A stretch of DNA of 64,000 nucleotides from positions 2,604,001 through 2,668,000 of the forward strand of contig NZ_AP027292.1 in assembly GCF_030295765.1 (NCBI RefSeq), written 5' to 3'. Positions 20,487-28,413 of the stretch are shown one piece after another. The notes beneath the pieces were generated by a model. It was not told the origin of the DNA. It saw nothing but the letters and a program-made list of their open reading frames with translations, and did not search any database. Each line of letters opens with the position of its first letter. Position 1 is the stretch's first letter. Position numbers and translations under genes: made by a program. The stretch is from Neptuniibacter halophilus (GTDB lineage: Bacteria; Pseudomonadota; Gammaproteobacteria; Pseudomonadales; Balneatricaceae).

Positions 20487-21227
20487 TTAGCTGGTGCTGG
20501 TGTTGCGGTTATTCTGCACGGCGAGTTGGAGCTGATTAAGGTAATCAATCTGTTCCTTAAGGATGGCGCGGGCTGTCTGACTGTCGCGCTGCTCGATGGC
20601 CTGCAGCAGACGCTGGTGCTGATCGATAATCACTTCTCGCTGGCGAAACCGGTAAGTGATCATATTGGCGACCGGCTGCAGGGCTTCGATCTGGGTATAC
20701 ATAATGAAACTCAGCATCGGATTGTGACTGGCATCGGCCAGAGCCCGGTGAAGTTCGACATCGGCAGCACAGAACTGCTCCGGACTGATACCGGAGTCCA
20801 GTTGGGTGGCAAGTGCCTGCTGCATTTTCTGCAGATCTTCATCCGTGCGTTGTGCACAGGCGAGGTCGGCGCAAATCGCTTCCAGTTCATACCGGGCGCG
20901 GCTCAGATCGTCCATCTCAATCTGATTCATGCTGACAAACAGTGTGGCCGCGGTGGTGAGCTGATCGCTCAGTTCATCGGCCCCGAGGTGGTTTACAAAG
21001 GTGCCGCCGCTGGGGCCACGGCGTGAACGGATAAGATTTTTAGCCGCGAGCCTTTTTAGTGCCTCACGTATGGTGGGTCTGGAAACCTGAAACCTTTTGG
21101 CCAGCTCATCTTCGGTCGGCAGGCGGTCGTCCGCTTTCAGGCTGCCTTCAAGTATGGCTTCCTGTAACTGGTCTGCTACCTGTTTCGACAGGCTGGAACG
21201 GTTGATCGGTTCTAGTTCGAGGCTCAC
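20487..21227 (-). CDS. GntR-family (FadR/FCD-type) transcriptional regulator
   Basis: This is a 246-residue regulator. A winged helix-turn-helix (about 8-75; RLPTEDELAKRFQVSRPTIR) is followed by an FCD ligand-binding domain (about 90-235) with metal-ligand His/Asp positions (AADVELHRALADASHNPM). It is divergent from the acrylyl-CoA reductase-like gene, whose promoter carries a TNGTNNNACNA operator (21325-21339) of the kind read by FadR-subfamily regulators. Autoregulation and control of that neighbour are likely; the effector is not known. Confidence 0.88.
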   Translation of the reverse strand: MSLELEPINRSSLSKQVADQLQEAILEGSLKADDRLPTEDELAKRFQVSRPTIREALKRLAAKNLIRSRRGPSGGTFVNHLGADELSDQLTTAATLFVSMNQIEMDDLSRARYELEAICADLACAQRTDEDLQKMQQALATQLDSGISPEQFCAADVELHRALADASHNPMLSFIMYTQIEALQPVANMITYRFRQREVIIDQHQRLLQAIEQRDSQTARAILKEQIDYLNQLQLAVQNNRNTSTS

Positions 21228-21298
21228 TGCGGCTCCTGAATAAGATGGGTCTGAAATACTGGTCTATTCTACTCTAAACCCTAATTCAGCATAAGAGA

Positions 21299-21327
21299 TT
21301 GCACTGTTATTTAGAGTATCATATATT
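21299..21327 (+). promoter_or_regulatory. Sigma-70 promoter of the acrylyl-CoA reductase-like gene
   Basis: TTGCAC (21299-21304) and TATATT (21322-21327) are separated by 17 bases, a good sigma-70 match. The -10 is overlapped by the palindrome at 21325-21339, consistent with repression. Confidence 0.65.
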
Positions 21328-21339
21328 TGTATGACAAAT
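21325..21339. promoter_or_regulatory. FadR/GntR-type operator
   Basis: ATTTGT-ATG-ACAAAT is a perfect 6-bp inverted repeat with a 3-base spacer. Its core TTGTATGACAA fits the TNGTNNNACNA consensus of FadR-subfamily GntR regulators. It overlaps the 3' end of the -10 hexamer and lies between a divergent FCD-type regulator and its probable target. Confidence 0.7.
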
Positions 21340-21366
21340 TAACAAATAAGTCGAGTGGTTACGCAG

Positions 21367-22356
21367 ATGGGTACGTTCAAAGCACTGGTACTGAATCAGG
21401 AAGAGGGTCAAACAAGCGCAGAGGTGAAGGAGCTTACGCTGAATGAGCTGCCTGCCGAGGAAGTTCTGATTAAGGTTGATTACTCCTCTCTGAACTATAA
21501 AGATGGCCTGGCGGTAACAGGCAAGGGCAAGATCATCCGCAATTTTCCGATGGTGCCGGGGATCGATCTGGTGGGCACTGTCGAAGAGAGTGCCGATCAG
21601 CGTTACAGCGCAGGCGACCGAGTGATCCTGACCGGCTGGGGAGTCGGTGAAAACTACTGGGGCGGCTATGCTCAGTATGCGCGCCTGAAGGCGGACTGGC
21701 TGGTGCCACTTCCAGCTGAAATGGATGCGCTGCGCAGCATGCAGATCGGCACCGCTGGTCTGACAGCGATGCTCTGTGTGATGGGGCTGGAAGAGGGGGG
21801 CGTAACCCCGGATAAAGGACCTGTGATTGTCAGCGGCGCGGCAGGCGGTGTCGGCAGTGTTGCGGTATCAATTCTGGCGGGGCTTGGGTATCAGGTGACT
21901 GCGATTACCGGCCGCCCGGAAACTGAAGCTTATTTACGTGAGCTCGGTGCCAGTGAGGTAATCAGCCGGGCAGAGATGGCGGAACCGGCCAGACCTCTTG
22001 AGAAACAGCGTTGGGCCGGTGCGGTTGATACGGTGGGTGATACCATTCTGGCGCGAATTCTGGCAGAAACGGATTACAACGGTGTCGTCACCGCGTGCGG
22101 TCTGGCCGCTGGTTTCAAGCTGCCAACCACGGTTATGCCGTTTATTCTGCGTAATGTGCGTCTGCAGGGTATCGATTCAGTTATGTGCCCTTATGAGCGC
22201 AGGCAGCAGGCCTGGCAGCGTTTGCTGACCCAACTGCCGGAAAACGCGCTGGGCGAGATCGCCCAGCTGATCAGCCTGGATCAGGTTCCTGATTACGCTG
22301 AGCGGATCACCAACGGTCAGGTGAAAGGCCGTGTGGTGGTTGATCTGAACCGCTGA
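21367..22356 (+). CDS. acuI: Acrylyl-CoA reductase / YhdH-type quinone oxidoreductase
   Basis: This 329-residue protein is a zinc-independent medium-chain dehydrogenase. It is close to E. coli YhdH along its length (SSLNYKDGLAVTGKGKIIRN, LTGWGVGENYWGG, GTAGLTAMLCVM, GVGSVAVSIL nucleotide-binding loop, WAGAVDTVGD). AcuI/YhdH enzymes reduce acryloyl-CoA to propionyl-CoA with NADPH. In marine bacteria this detoxifies acrylate from DMSP, but no DMSP lyase is nearby. ATG 21367 (MGTFKAL) fits the family; GTG at 21355 is an in-frame alternative. It is probably controlled by the divergent GntR regulator. Confidence 0.88.
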   Translation: MGTFKALVLNQEEGQTSAEVKELTLNELPAEEVLIKVDYSSLNYKDGLAVTGKGKIIRNFPMVPGIDLVGTVEESADQRYSAGDRVILTGWGVGENYWGGYAQYARLKADWLVPLPAEMDALRSMQIGTAGLTAMLCVMGLEEGGVTPDKGPVIVSGAAGGVGSVAVSILAGLGYQVTAITGRPETEAYLRELGASEVISRAEMAEPARPLEKQRWAGAVDTVGDTILARILAETDYNGVVTACGLAAGFKLPTTVMPFILRNVRLQGIDSVMCPYERRQQAWQRLLTQLPENALGEIAQLISLDQVPDYAERITNGQVKGRVVVDLNR

Positions 22357-22395
22357 CAGTCCCGGGCTAAAGGTTCCTGCCCGGTGCAGGGGCCT

Positions 22396-23574
22396 TTAGC
22401 CATAGACTCCGTCAGTGCGTGGCCGAATCAGAATCGGCGTGTAGTGCAGCAGAAACAGTAGCCAGGCGAGAATCCACAGGCTGCCTGAGAGGTGCAGTGT
22501 GGCCAGATAGGGTAGTGGCAACAGGCTGATACTGATTCGCAGCAGGGCGGAAAGCAACAGCAGGATAAAAGCACTGACCACCATGGGCCCGATAACCAGA
22601 GAGCGGCCGGTGTGCCCCAGTGAGACCCGCGCCATCATTCCCAGTGTCAGGCAGCCTATGCCTCCGGCGGCAAACGCATGAAAACCGATGGAGCGCGATA
22701 CCAGCGCCCACTCACTGAGTCCGTACAGGGCAAAGCCCACTCCGATAAACAGATACCCCAGTTGCAGAATCCAGACCAGTGGGGTGGAAAATATCCGCAG
22801 GTCGAACCAGCCCGCCAGGCGCAGAAGATGGACGGCGGCGAGCAACAGGCTCAGCGCAGCGATCAGGTCCTTGTAGGGGCTCAGGCTGATCAGGGCCCAG
22901 CTCAGTGTCAGAGGGATAATGGCCTTTTCCAGAAGACTGAACTTTCGACAGCGGACGCCTGTTACGCCGCGTTCAGTAAAAAACGGGATGACCCGGCCGC
23001 CAAGAATACTGATTACCACCACAACCAGAAACAGTGCCAGTTGAATACCGCTGTCGGCACTCTGCCCGGTAATCCCCAGGAGCTGCAGATGGATCATCAG
23101 GTTGGCGGCAAAGAACCCGAGCATAATCACCACAAACACCAGATTCCGGTAGTTACGGCTGCGCAGGATCGGCCAGGCCAGGCTGAGTGTCAGCAGGGGC
23201 AGGAAACTCAGATCGATCAGTGCAACCCATTCTATGCTGACAGCGGGGAAAAATGGCAGCAACCGGGCGCTCAGCCAGAGCAGAAACAGAGCGCCAAGGG
23301 GCCAGCCATGCAGAGTCTGAACCTGTGTCCAGTTGCGTACAGCGGTCAGAAGAAAACCGGCGATCACCGCCAGCGTATAGCCGAACAGCATTTCATGGGC
23401 GTGCCAGTAGACTGCGTAGCGGTAGTAGTGGGGCTGATACCCGCTGCTGTAGAACACTAACCAGCAGCCGATCAGCACTGCTGCGGCAATGGCTGAGCCC
23501 AGAAAGAACGGGCGAAACCCAAGATTAAACAACGAGAAGGGAGGTGGGGATTTACGCTCCTGAAGCTGGATCAT
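22396..23574 (-). CDS. nnrS: NnrS-family haem/copper membrane protein
   Basis: This 392-residue polytopic protein has about twelve membrane spans. The conserved N-terminal segment FNLGFRPFFLGSA and the histidine pair in YWHAHEMLFGY, together with FFTERGV, are typical of NnrS. The family is linked to protection against nitric oxide stress and lies in NsrR or NnrR regulons. Here its promoter carries a strong NsrR-like box (23626-23648). No nitrate or nitrite reductase genes are adjacent. Confidence 0.92.
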   Translation of the reverse strand: MIQLQERKSPPPFSLFNLGFRPFFLGSAIAAAVLIGCWLVFYSSGYQPHYYRYAVYWHAHEMLFGYTLAVIAGFLLTAVRNWTQVQTLHGWPLGALFLLWLSARLLPFFPAVSIEWVALIDLSFLPLLTLSLAWPILRSRNYRNLVFVVIMLGFFAANLMIHLQLLGITGQSADSGIQLALFLVVVVISILGGRVIPFFTERGVTGVRCRKFSLLEKAIIPLTLSWALISLSPYKDLIAALSLLLAAVHLLRLAGWFDLRIFSTPLVWILQLGYLFIGVGFALYGLSEWALVSRSIGFHAFAAGGIGCLTLGMMARVSLGHTGRSLVIGPMVVSAFILLLLSALLRISISLLPLPYLATLHLSGSLWILAWLLFLLHYTPILIRPRTDGVYG

Positions 23575-23620
23575 CGGATTCTCCTCTGCTGGTTCAGCGA
23601 TGATATACTGTGTGCCGGAA

Positions 23621-23650
23621 ATTATATTATGTATAAAAAATACATCTTAA
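23621..23650 (-). promoter_or_regulatory. nnrS promoter with NsrR-like box
   Basis: On the minus strand, TTAAGA (23650-23645) and TATAAT (23626-23621) are spaced by 18 bases. Bases 23626-23648 form a 23-bp dyad with core ATGTAT-AAAAA-ATACAT. One half, AAGATGTATTT, matches the published NsrR half-site AAGATGYATTT exactly, and the other half is partly conserved. The box fills the promoter spacer, a position suited to repression relieved by nitric oxide. Confidence 0.75.
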
Positions 23651-23703
23651 TAAATGGGGTTGGCCGATTTTTCTGTCCGAACCCCCTTTAACTGGAGATA
23701 TCA

Positions 23704-24219
23704 GTGCGACAACTTATCCTTGGTGGGGCGCGTTCCGGTAAGAGCCGGATAGCTCAGGAACGGGCGGCTGCAACCACCAGTCCGGTGATTTATATTGCTA
23801 CCGCCCGGGTCGGAGATACTGAGATGGAACAACGTATTGAGTTGCACCGTCAGAACCGTCCTGCTGAGTGGCAGGTGCTCGAAGTACCTGAGGCGCTGCC
23901 TGCTGAGTTGAAGCGTCTCAGTGGGCAGGGCTGCACCGTGCTGGTGGACTGTCTGACCCTCTGGTTGACCAATCTGCTGTTACAGAGCGAACAGACCATG
24001 CAACAGGGCATGGCTGAACTGACCGGGGCGGTTGCGCAGTTTCAGGGGGATTTGATTCTGGTGTCTAACGAAGTGGGCTGGGGGATCGTGCCGATGGGCG
24101 AGCTGAGTCGTCAGTTTCAGGATAATACCGGGCGTTTGCATCAGGATCTGGCTGCGCTGGTTGAACGGGTGACGCTGAGTGTTGCCGGTATAGCGTTAGA
24201 GGTTAAAGGGGGAGAGTGA
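23704..24219 (+). CDS. cobU: Adenosylcobinamide kinase / guanylyltransferase CobU
   Basis: This 171-residue enzyme starts at GTG. Its P-loop is GGARSGKS at residues 7-14, and the guanylylated histidine is about His48 in RIELHRQNRPAEW. It phosphorylates adenosylcobinamide and transfers GMP to form AdoCbi-GDP in the late lower-ligand assembly of cobalamin. Its TGA overlaps the cobT ATG by one base. No cobalamin riboswitch was recognised in the roughly 55 bp between the nnrS promoter and this gene. Confidence 0.93.
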   Translation: MRQLILGGARSGKSRIAQERAAATTSPVIYIATARVGDTEMEQRIELHRQNRPAEWQVLEVPEALPAELKRLSGQGCTVLVDCLTLWLTNLLLQSEQTMQQGMAELTGAVAQFQGDLILVSNEVGWGIVPMGELSRQFQDNTGRLHQDLAALVERVTLSVAGIALEVKGGE

Positions 24220-25280
24220 TGCCAGCCACAAACTGGAGCGGGATTAAGGCTAAGCCATTGAATGCAGAAATCAGGGCTGCTGCGCTGCAGCGTCAGCAGA
24301 ATCTGACCAAGCCGCCGGGCTCTCTGGGTCAGCTTGAATCGCTGGCTGTTTCTCTGGCAGCCATGCAGGGGCGGGAGTGTCCGCGCTGTGATCGTATCGC
24401 GATTCGCATTTTTGCCGCAGATCATGGCGTTGCCGCCAGTGGAGTGTCTGCGTTTCCTCAGGAAGTCACCGCACAGATGGTATTGAATTTTGCGGCAGGT
24501 GGCGCTGCGGTGGCGGTTCTGGCCCGGTCATTACAGGCCGATTTTGCGGTGATTAATCTCGGAACCGTGGTGCCGGTGCAGGCGTCGGGTGTGGTGGATC
24601 GGGTTATTGCACCACAAACCGCCAATATGACAGAAAGCCCTGCGATGAGCCCGGAACAGCTCGAACAGGCTCTGGCTGTGGGCCGGGAAGCGCTGCTGGA
24701 TGTTGCATCAGGCGGAGCAGAGTTATTTATCGCCGGGGAGATGGGGATTGCCAATACCACCGCCGCCTCAGCCTTAACGGCGCATGCGCTGAAGCTTCGC
24801 GGCAGTGATGTTGCGGGCCCGGGTACCGGCGTGGCCGGTGAAACCCTGCAACATAAAGCCAGCGTGATTGATCAGGCACTGCAACTGCATGCAGCGGAGA
24901 TCGATTCACCTCTGCAGCGCTTACGCTGTCTGGGGGGATTTGAGATTGCCGCCATGGTCGGGGCCTATCTGAGTGCTGCTGAACAGGGCATCGCTGTGCT
25001 GGTGGATGGTTTTATCAGTACCGTTGCCGCTTATATCGCCTGTGAAGTTTGTCCACAGGCGCGGAACTGGATGATATTTGGTCACTGTTCTGCAGAGCCT
25101 TTCCATCAACAGTTGCTGCAACAGTTACAGGCTGAGCCGTTGCTGGATCTGCAGATGCGTCTGGGAGAAGGCAGCGGCGCTGCAGTAGCAGCAGGGCTCC
25201 TGAGAACGGCCTGTGAGCTGCACGGCGGCATGGCGACCTTCGCCGATGCGGGTGTCAGTGAGGGCGGATCGGGTGCATAA
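24219..25280 (+). CDS. cobT: Nicotinate-nucleotide--dimethylbenzimidazole phosphoribosyltransferase CobT
   Basis: This 353-residue enzyme has LTKPPGSLGQLE near the N-terminus, IFAADHGVAASGVSAFPQEV in the substrate site, and the catalytic Glu in LGEGSGAA near the C-terminus. It activates dimethylbenzimidazole to alpha-ribazole phosphate for the cobalamin lower ligand. ATG 24219 is chosen; an in-frame GTG immediately upstream (24216) is possible. The end overlaps the start of the phosphatase gene by eight bases. Confidence 0.95.
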   Translation: MPATNWSGIKAKPLNAEIRAAALQRQQNLTKPPGSLGQLESLAVSLAAMQGRECPRCDRIAIRIFAADHGVAASGVSAFPQEVTAQMVLNFAAGGAAVAVLARSLQADFAVINLGTVVPVQASGVVDRVIAPQTANMTESPAMSPEQLEQALAVGREALLDVASGGAELFIAGEMGIANTTAASALTAHALKLRGSDVAGPGTGVAGETLQHKASVIDQALQLHAAEIDSPLQRLRCLGGFEIAAMVGAYLSAAEQGIAVLVDGFISTVAAYIACEVCPQARNWMIFGHCSAEPFHQQLLQQLQAEPLLDLQMRLGEGSGAAVAAGLLRTACELHGGMATFADAGVSEGGSGA

Positions 25281-25884
25281 AATTGTTGATCTTCTGCGTC
25301 ACGGCGAGCCTGAGCTGCAAGGGGTTTATCTGGGGCGCACGGATTCACCACTGAGCGAGCATGGACGACAAACGAGTGCTGAAGCGATGCAGAGCGGTGA
25401 CTGGGATCTGGTGATCAGCTCTCCGCTGCAACGTTGCCGGGAGAGCGCTTCGTGCTGGGCAGAGTGTCACGACAGGCCGTTGCTGTTGCTGGAATCGTTA
25501 CAGGAATATGATTTCGGTGAATGGGATGGAGAGCCCTGTGACCGGGTCTACGCGCAGTACCCCGAAGCAGTGGAACATTTCTGGCGTGATCCGCTAAACT
25601 ATCCGCCCCCTGCGGCTGAGCCGCTGGCTGACTTTTGCGCCCGGCTGGACGCGGTTCAACGCTTTATCCACAGCCGGGAGGAACAACGTATTCTGGTTGT
25701 GACCCACGGCGGGGTCATTCGCGGGCTGATTGCAGCAGTGCTGGGGGTGGCTCCGGCAAACTGGAGCAGGATAAAAGTGGACTATTCTCGCCTGACTCGT
25801 CTAAGGTTTGATTATGACTCAGAGCAGGTTTGGCCTCAGTTACTCCACTGCAACGTGAAAGCGCTCTCTGACGACACGCCATAA
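25273..25884 (+). CDS. cobC: Histidine phosphatase, probable alpha-ribazole phosphatase CobC
   Basis: This is a 203-residue histidine-phosphatase (phosphoglycerate mutase-like) protein. The catalytic RHG is in DLLRHGEP near residue 10, and the second histidine is in VVTHGGVIRG. The GTG start at 25273 (VHKIVDLL) is inferred, because an upstream ATG at 25213 would add 20 residues lying inside cobT with no family match. Position after cobU-cobT supports removal of the alpha-ribazole phosphate. The usual companion cobS (cobalamin synthase) is absent from this operon. Confidence 0.82.
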   Translation: MHKIVDLLRHGEPELQGVYLGRTDSPLSEHGRQTSAEAMQSGDWDLVISSPLQRCRESASCWAECHDRPLLLLESLQEYDFGEWDGEPCDRVYAQYPEAVEHFWRDPLNYPPPAAEPLADFCARLDAVQRFIHSREEQRILVVTHGGVIRGLIAAVLGVAPANWSRIKVDYSRLTRLRFDYDSEQVWPQLLHCNVKALSDDTP

Positions 25885-25897
25885 TTAAGGGCATTGA

Positions 25898-27445
25898 ATG
25901 AAGTACACCGAAACGCTGAAGAACATCCACCGTAGCCTTGATCGGCTGGGCGATCTGCCCGTGTTCAGTGCCACCGTTAACCGCATCCAGCAGATCAGCG
26001 CTTCAGAAGAGAGCGACGCCATGGCGCTGGCCATGGCGATTATGAAGGACGCCAGTCTTTCTGCCCGGTTATTGAAACTCGCTAACTCACCGGTTTACAA
26101 AAGGGGGCAGGGCAATATCTCTGTCGTCTCCCGCGCGGTGGTGCTGATGGGGTTCAATCAGATCAAGAATATCTGTCTCACCCTGAAACTGATCGAGAGC
26201 TTCCATGACGAACATCCTGATCTGGATGTGCCGGGCATGATGATGCGTCAATTTCTCAGTGCCAACATCGCCAAAGAGCTGGCGATGCGCGGGCGGCAGA
26301 ATGTTGATCCTGAGGAAGCCTACATCGGAGCGCTATTGTTTGGTCTGGGTGAAATCATGGTGGCCTGCACGTTGCCGGATCAGTACCGCAAGATGCTGCG
26401 CCTGAAACAACAGGGAGAAAAAAAGTGGCCGCTGATTCAGGCAGAGGTGCTGGGCATCAGTTTCTGCGAACTGGGCCGGGAGATGGCTGCTGGCTGGGGC
26501 TATCCTAAGCAGGTGCTGAGCATCATGTCGCCGGTGGATATACAGCATCTGGATGAACGCAGTGATATGCTCTCCTGCCTACCGTTTCTGAGTAATGGTC
26601 TGGTCCAGCAGATCTACGGACAGGATCCGCAGAATGAGCAGCCATTCGATCAACTGGTGGATGCTATCTCCAATGTAGGCAATATCCCCCATGATGATGT
26701 GGCCGAAGTCACCCTGCAGTGTTTCCGTCAGGTGGCTAAGGTCAGTCGTACTTATGGCCTGAAAACCAAAGCGCTGATCCCTGAGTTTTCAGAGAGTGGT
26801 AACGTAGCCAAGGACGATATCGTCCGTCAGTTGGCGTTTCTTGCCCGCAGTGAAGCCGAAGAGATTGAGGCGGAGTCTGAGCCGGAGCCGGTGATGGAAG
26901 ATCACAGTGCGGGCCAGCGCAGTGCGGAGCAACTGGATTACCTTAACCGTCTGACCGCGCTGATAGCTTCTGAGGGCAAGATCCATGAAGTGTTTAAACT
27001 GGTGGTGGAGGCGATTCGTCATTGCAGCCAGTTCGATCGCAGTATGCTCTGCCTGCTGGATAAATCACGCATGAAACTGTCGGTTAAAATGCTTGAGGGA
27101 GAGTCTACCGAGCCGTTGCAAACTTACTTTGAGCGAAGCAAAAACGGCAGGGCTGATGATCTGTTCTTCCGGGTTCTGGATAAGCAGGTCACGCTGCTGG
27201 TAAATGATCTGGACGAGGAGGGCTGGCGCAAACGTCTGCCTGAGCAGTTTGTTAAATCCGTGGGCTGTCAGGGTTTTGTACTGATTCCCCTGACCATGGG
27301 CAAGCGGGTTATCGGTATGTTGTATGCGGATCGTCTGGCCACTCATGGGCCGATCTCCGAAGAGGACTTTAACACTTTCAGTCACTTTGCCACCCAGACC
27401 CGACTGGCGTTGATGTACGCCGACAGCAAAACCCGTCAGGTCTGA
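25898..27445 (+). CDS. HDOD-GAF signalling protein
   Basis: This 515-residue protein has an HDOD domain (about 15-215; LPVFSATVNRIQQIS, ARLLKLANSPVY, GLGEIMVACTLP) and a C-terminal GAF domain (about 345-510). HDOD proteins are catalytically dead HD-like scaffolds often tied to c-di-GMP, cell cycle or stress signalling. The linker (about 300-340) is acidic. It starts 13 bases after cobC and may be cotranscribed by proximity only. Confidence 0.87.
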   Translation: MKYTETLKNIHRSLDRLGDLPVFSATVNRIQQISASEESDAMALAMAIMKDASLSARLLKLANSPVYKRGQGNISVVSRAVVLMGFNQIKNICLTLKLIESFHDEHPDLDVPGMMMRQFLSANIAKELAMRGRQNVDPEEAYIGALLFGLGEIMVACTLPDQYRKMLRLKQQGEKKWPLIQAEVLGISFCELGREMAAGWGYPKQVLSIMSPVDIQHLDERSDMLSCLPFLSNGLVQQIYGQDPQNEQPFDQLVDAISNVGNIPHDDVAEVTLQCFRQVAKVSRTYGLKTKALIPEFSESGNVAKDDIVRQLAFLARSEAEEIEAESEPEPVMEDHSAGQRSAEQLDYLNRLTALIASEGKIHEVFKLVVEAIRHCSQFDRSMLCLLDKSRMKLSVKMLEGESTEPLQTYFERSKNGRADDLFFRVLDKQVTLLVNDLDEEGWRKRLPEQFVKSVGCQGFVLIPLTMGKRVIGMLYADRLATHGPISEEDFNTFSHFATQTRLALMYADSKTRQV

Positions 27446-27455
27446 GTTAACGAAA

Positions 27456-27749
27456 TTACTCTGTCATACCCCGGACGAAGGATTTGGTGTCTTCCCAGGC
27501 CTCTTTACTGACTTCGACACCTGAATCGATCACTTCACCCCCGGTTTCGACCACGGTTTTTGCACCGGATTCGGTGGAGCAGACTGCGCGCTGCGCCATG
27601 CATTTTGATTTACAGCCCATTGCGGCTGCGTCGTCGTTAAAGTGCAGTACAGAGCATTTGGCCTCGCACAGGCTTTGCTCCGAAGCGCAGTCGGCCAGGG
27701 CGACAGGTGATAGCAGCAGGACCAGAACGGCGAACAAAGGTCTTAACAT
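27456..27749 (-). CDS. Small exported protein with twin CX3C motif
   Basis: This 97-residue protein has a clear signal peptide (residues 1-19, ending VALA before DC). The mature part has six cysteines in a symmetric order: Cys21-x6-Cys28-x3-Cys32-x13-Cys46-x3-Cys50-x6-Cys57. Twin CX3C spacing is typical of disulfide-stapled helical hairpins such as mitochondrial small Tim proteins, though no homology is claimed. A charged tail (about 60-97) may be helical. It is convergent with the HDOD-GAF gene (10-bp gap). Function is unknown; oxidative folding in the periplasm is inferred. Confidence 0.75.
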   Translation of the reverse strand: MLRPLFAVLVLLLSPVALADCASEQSLCEAKCSVLHFNDDAAAMGCKSKCMAQRAVCSTESGAKTVVETGGEVIDSGVEVSKEAWEDTKSFVRGMTE

Positions 27750-27800
27750 CGGGTTCTCCAGCGTTGTGCTGCCTCCGAGCAGGACAACGGTTTACTTTGG

Positions 27801-28367
27801 TTAACGTTTGTCTTTCGGCCGCCAGAGAATCTCCTGGCAGCCCTGTTGTTTAACAATCAGCCGGCTGGCTACGAACAGCAGATCGGACAGCCGGTTGAGG
27901 TAAGCCAGAATCAGCGGGCTGAGGTCCGTATCGCGCTGTTGTGCCAGAGCCAGACAGTGGCGCTCTGCCCGTCGGCAGATACAGCGGGCCATATGGCAAT
28001 GACTGGCTGCTATGCAGCCCCCGGGAAGAATAAACTCCTGTAAGGGCTCAAGCGATGCGTTCCACTGATCCAGGCGGGATTCCAGAAAGTCGATCTCTGA
28101 TTGCTCAATTACCCGATAGCCGGGATCAGCGATGGCCACCTCGCCACCCAGATCAAAAAGCTGATGCTGAATGCCGGCAAGTGTTTCCGCGACCGGTCCG
28201 CTCGATTCAAGACTGCTGATGACCAGACCAATGGCACTGTTCAGTTCATCGACCTCGCCAATCAGATGAATTCGGGGCTCGGTTTTAGCGATTCTCTGAC
28301 CATTACCGAGAGAGGTAGTTCCCTGATCCCCGCGGCGGGTATAGATTTTACTCAGACGATTACTCAT
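27801..28367 (-). CDS. PduO-type corrinoid adenosyltransferase
   Basis: This 188-residue protein starts MSNRLSKIYTRRGDQGTTSL, the ATP-binding N-terminus of PduO-type ATP:cob(I)alamin adenosyltransferases, and has the RCICRRAERH segment of the active site. It makes adenosylcobalamin or adenosylcobinamide, the latter being the CobU substrate encoded 3.6 kb away. Some substitutions in the loop (TSLGNGQRI instead of the usual TGLGDG) are seen, but the protein is full length. Confidence 0.9.
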   Translation of the reverse strand: MSNRLSKIYTRRGDQGTTSLGNGQRIAKTEPRIHLIGEVDELNSAIGLVISSLESSGPVAETLAGIQHQLFDLGGEVAIADPGYRVIEQSEIDFLESRLDQWNASLEPLQEFILPGGCIAASHCHMARCICRRAERHCLALAQQRDTDLSPLILAYLNRLSDLLFVASRLIVKQQGCQEILWRPKDKR

Positions 28368-28413
28368 AACTGGATCCGTTGATCATAGTGGCTGGCTCAG
28401 GCTTTATACCAGC

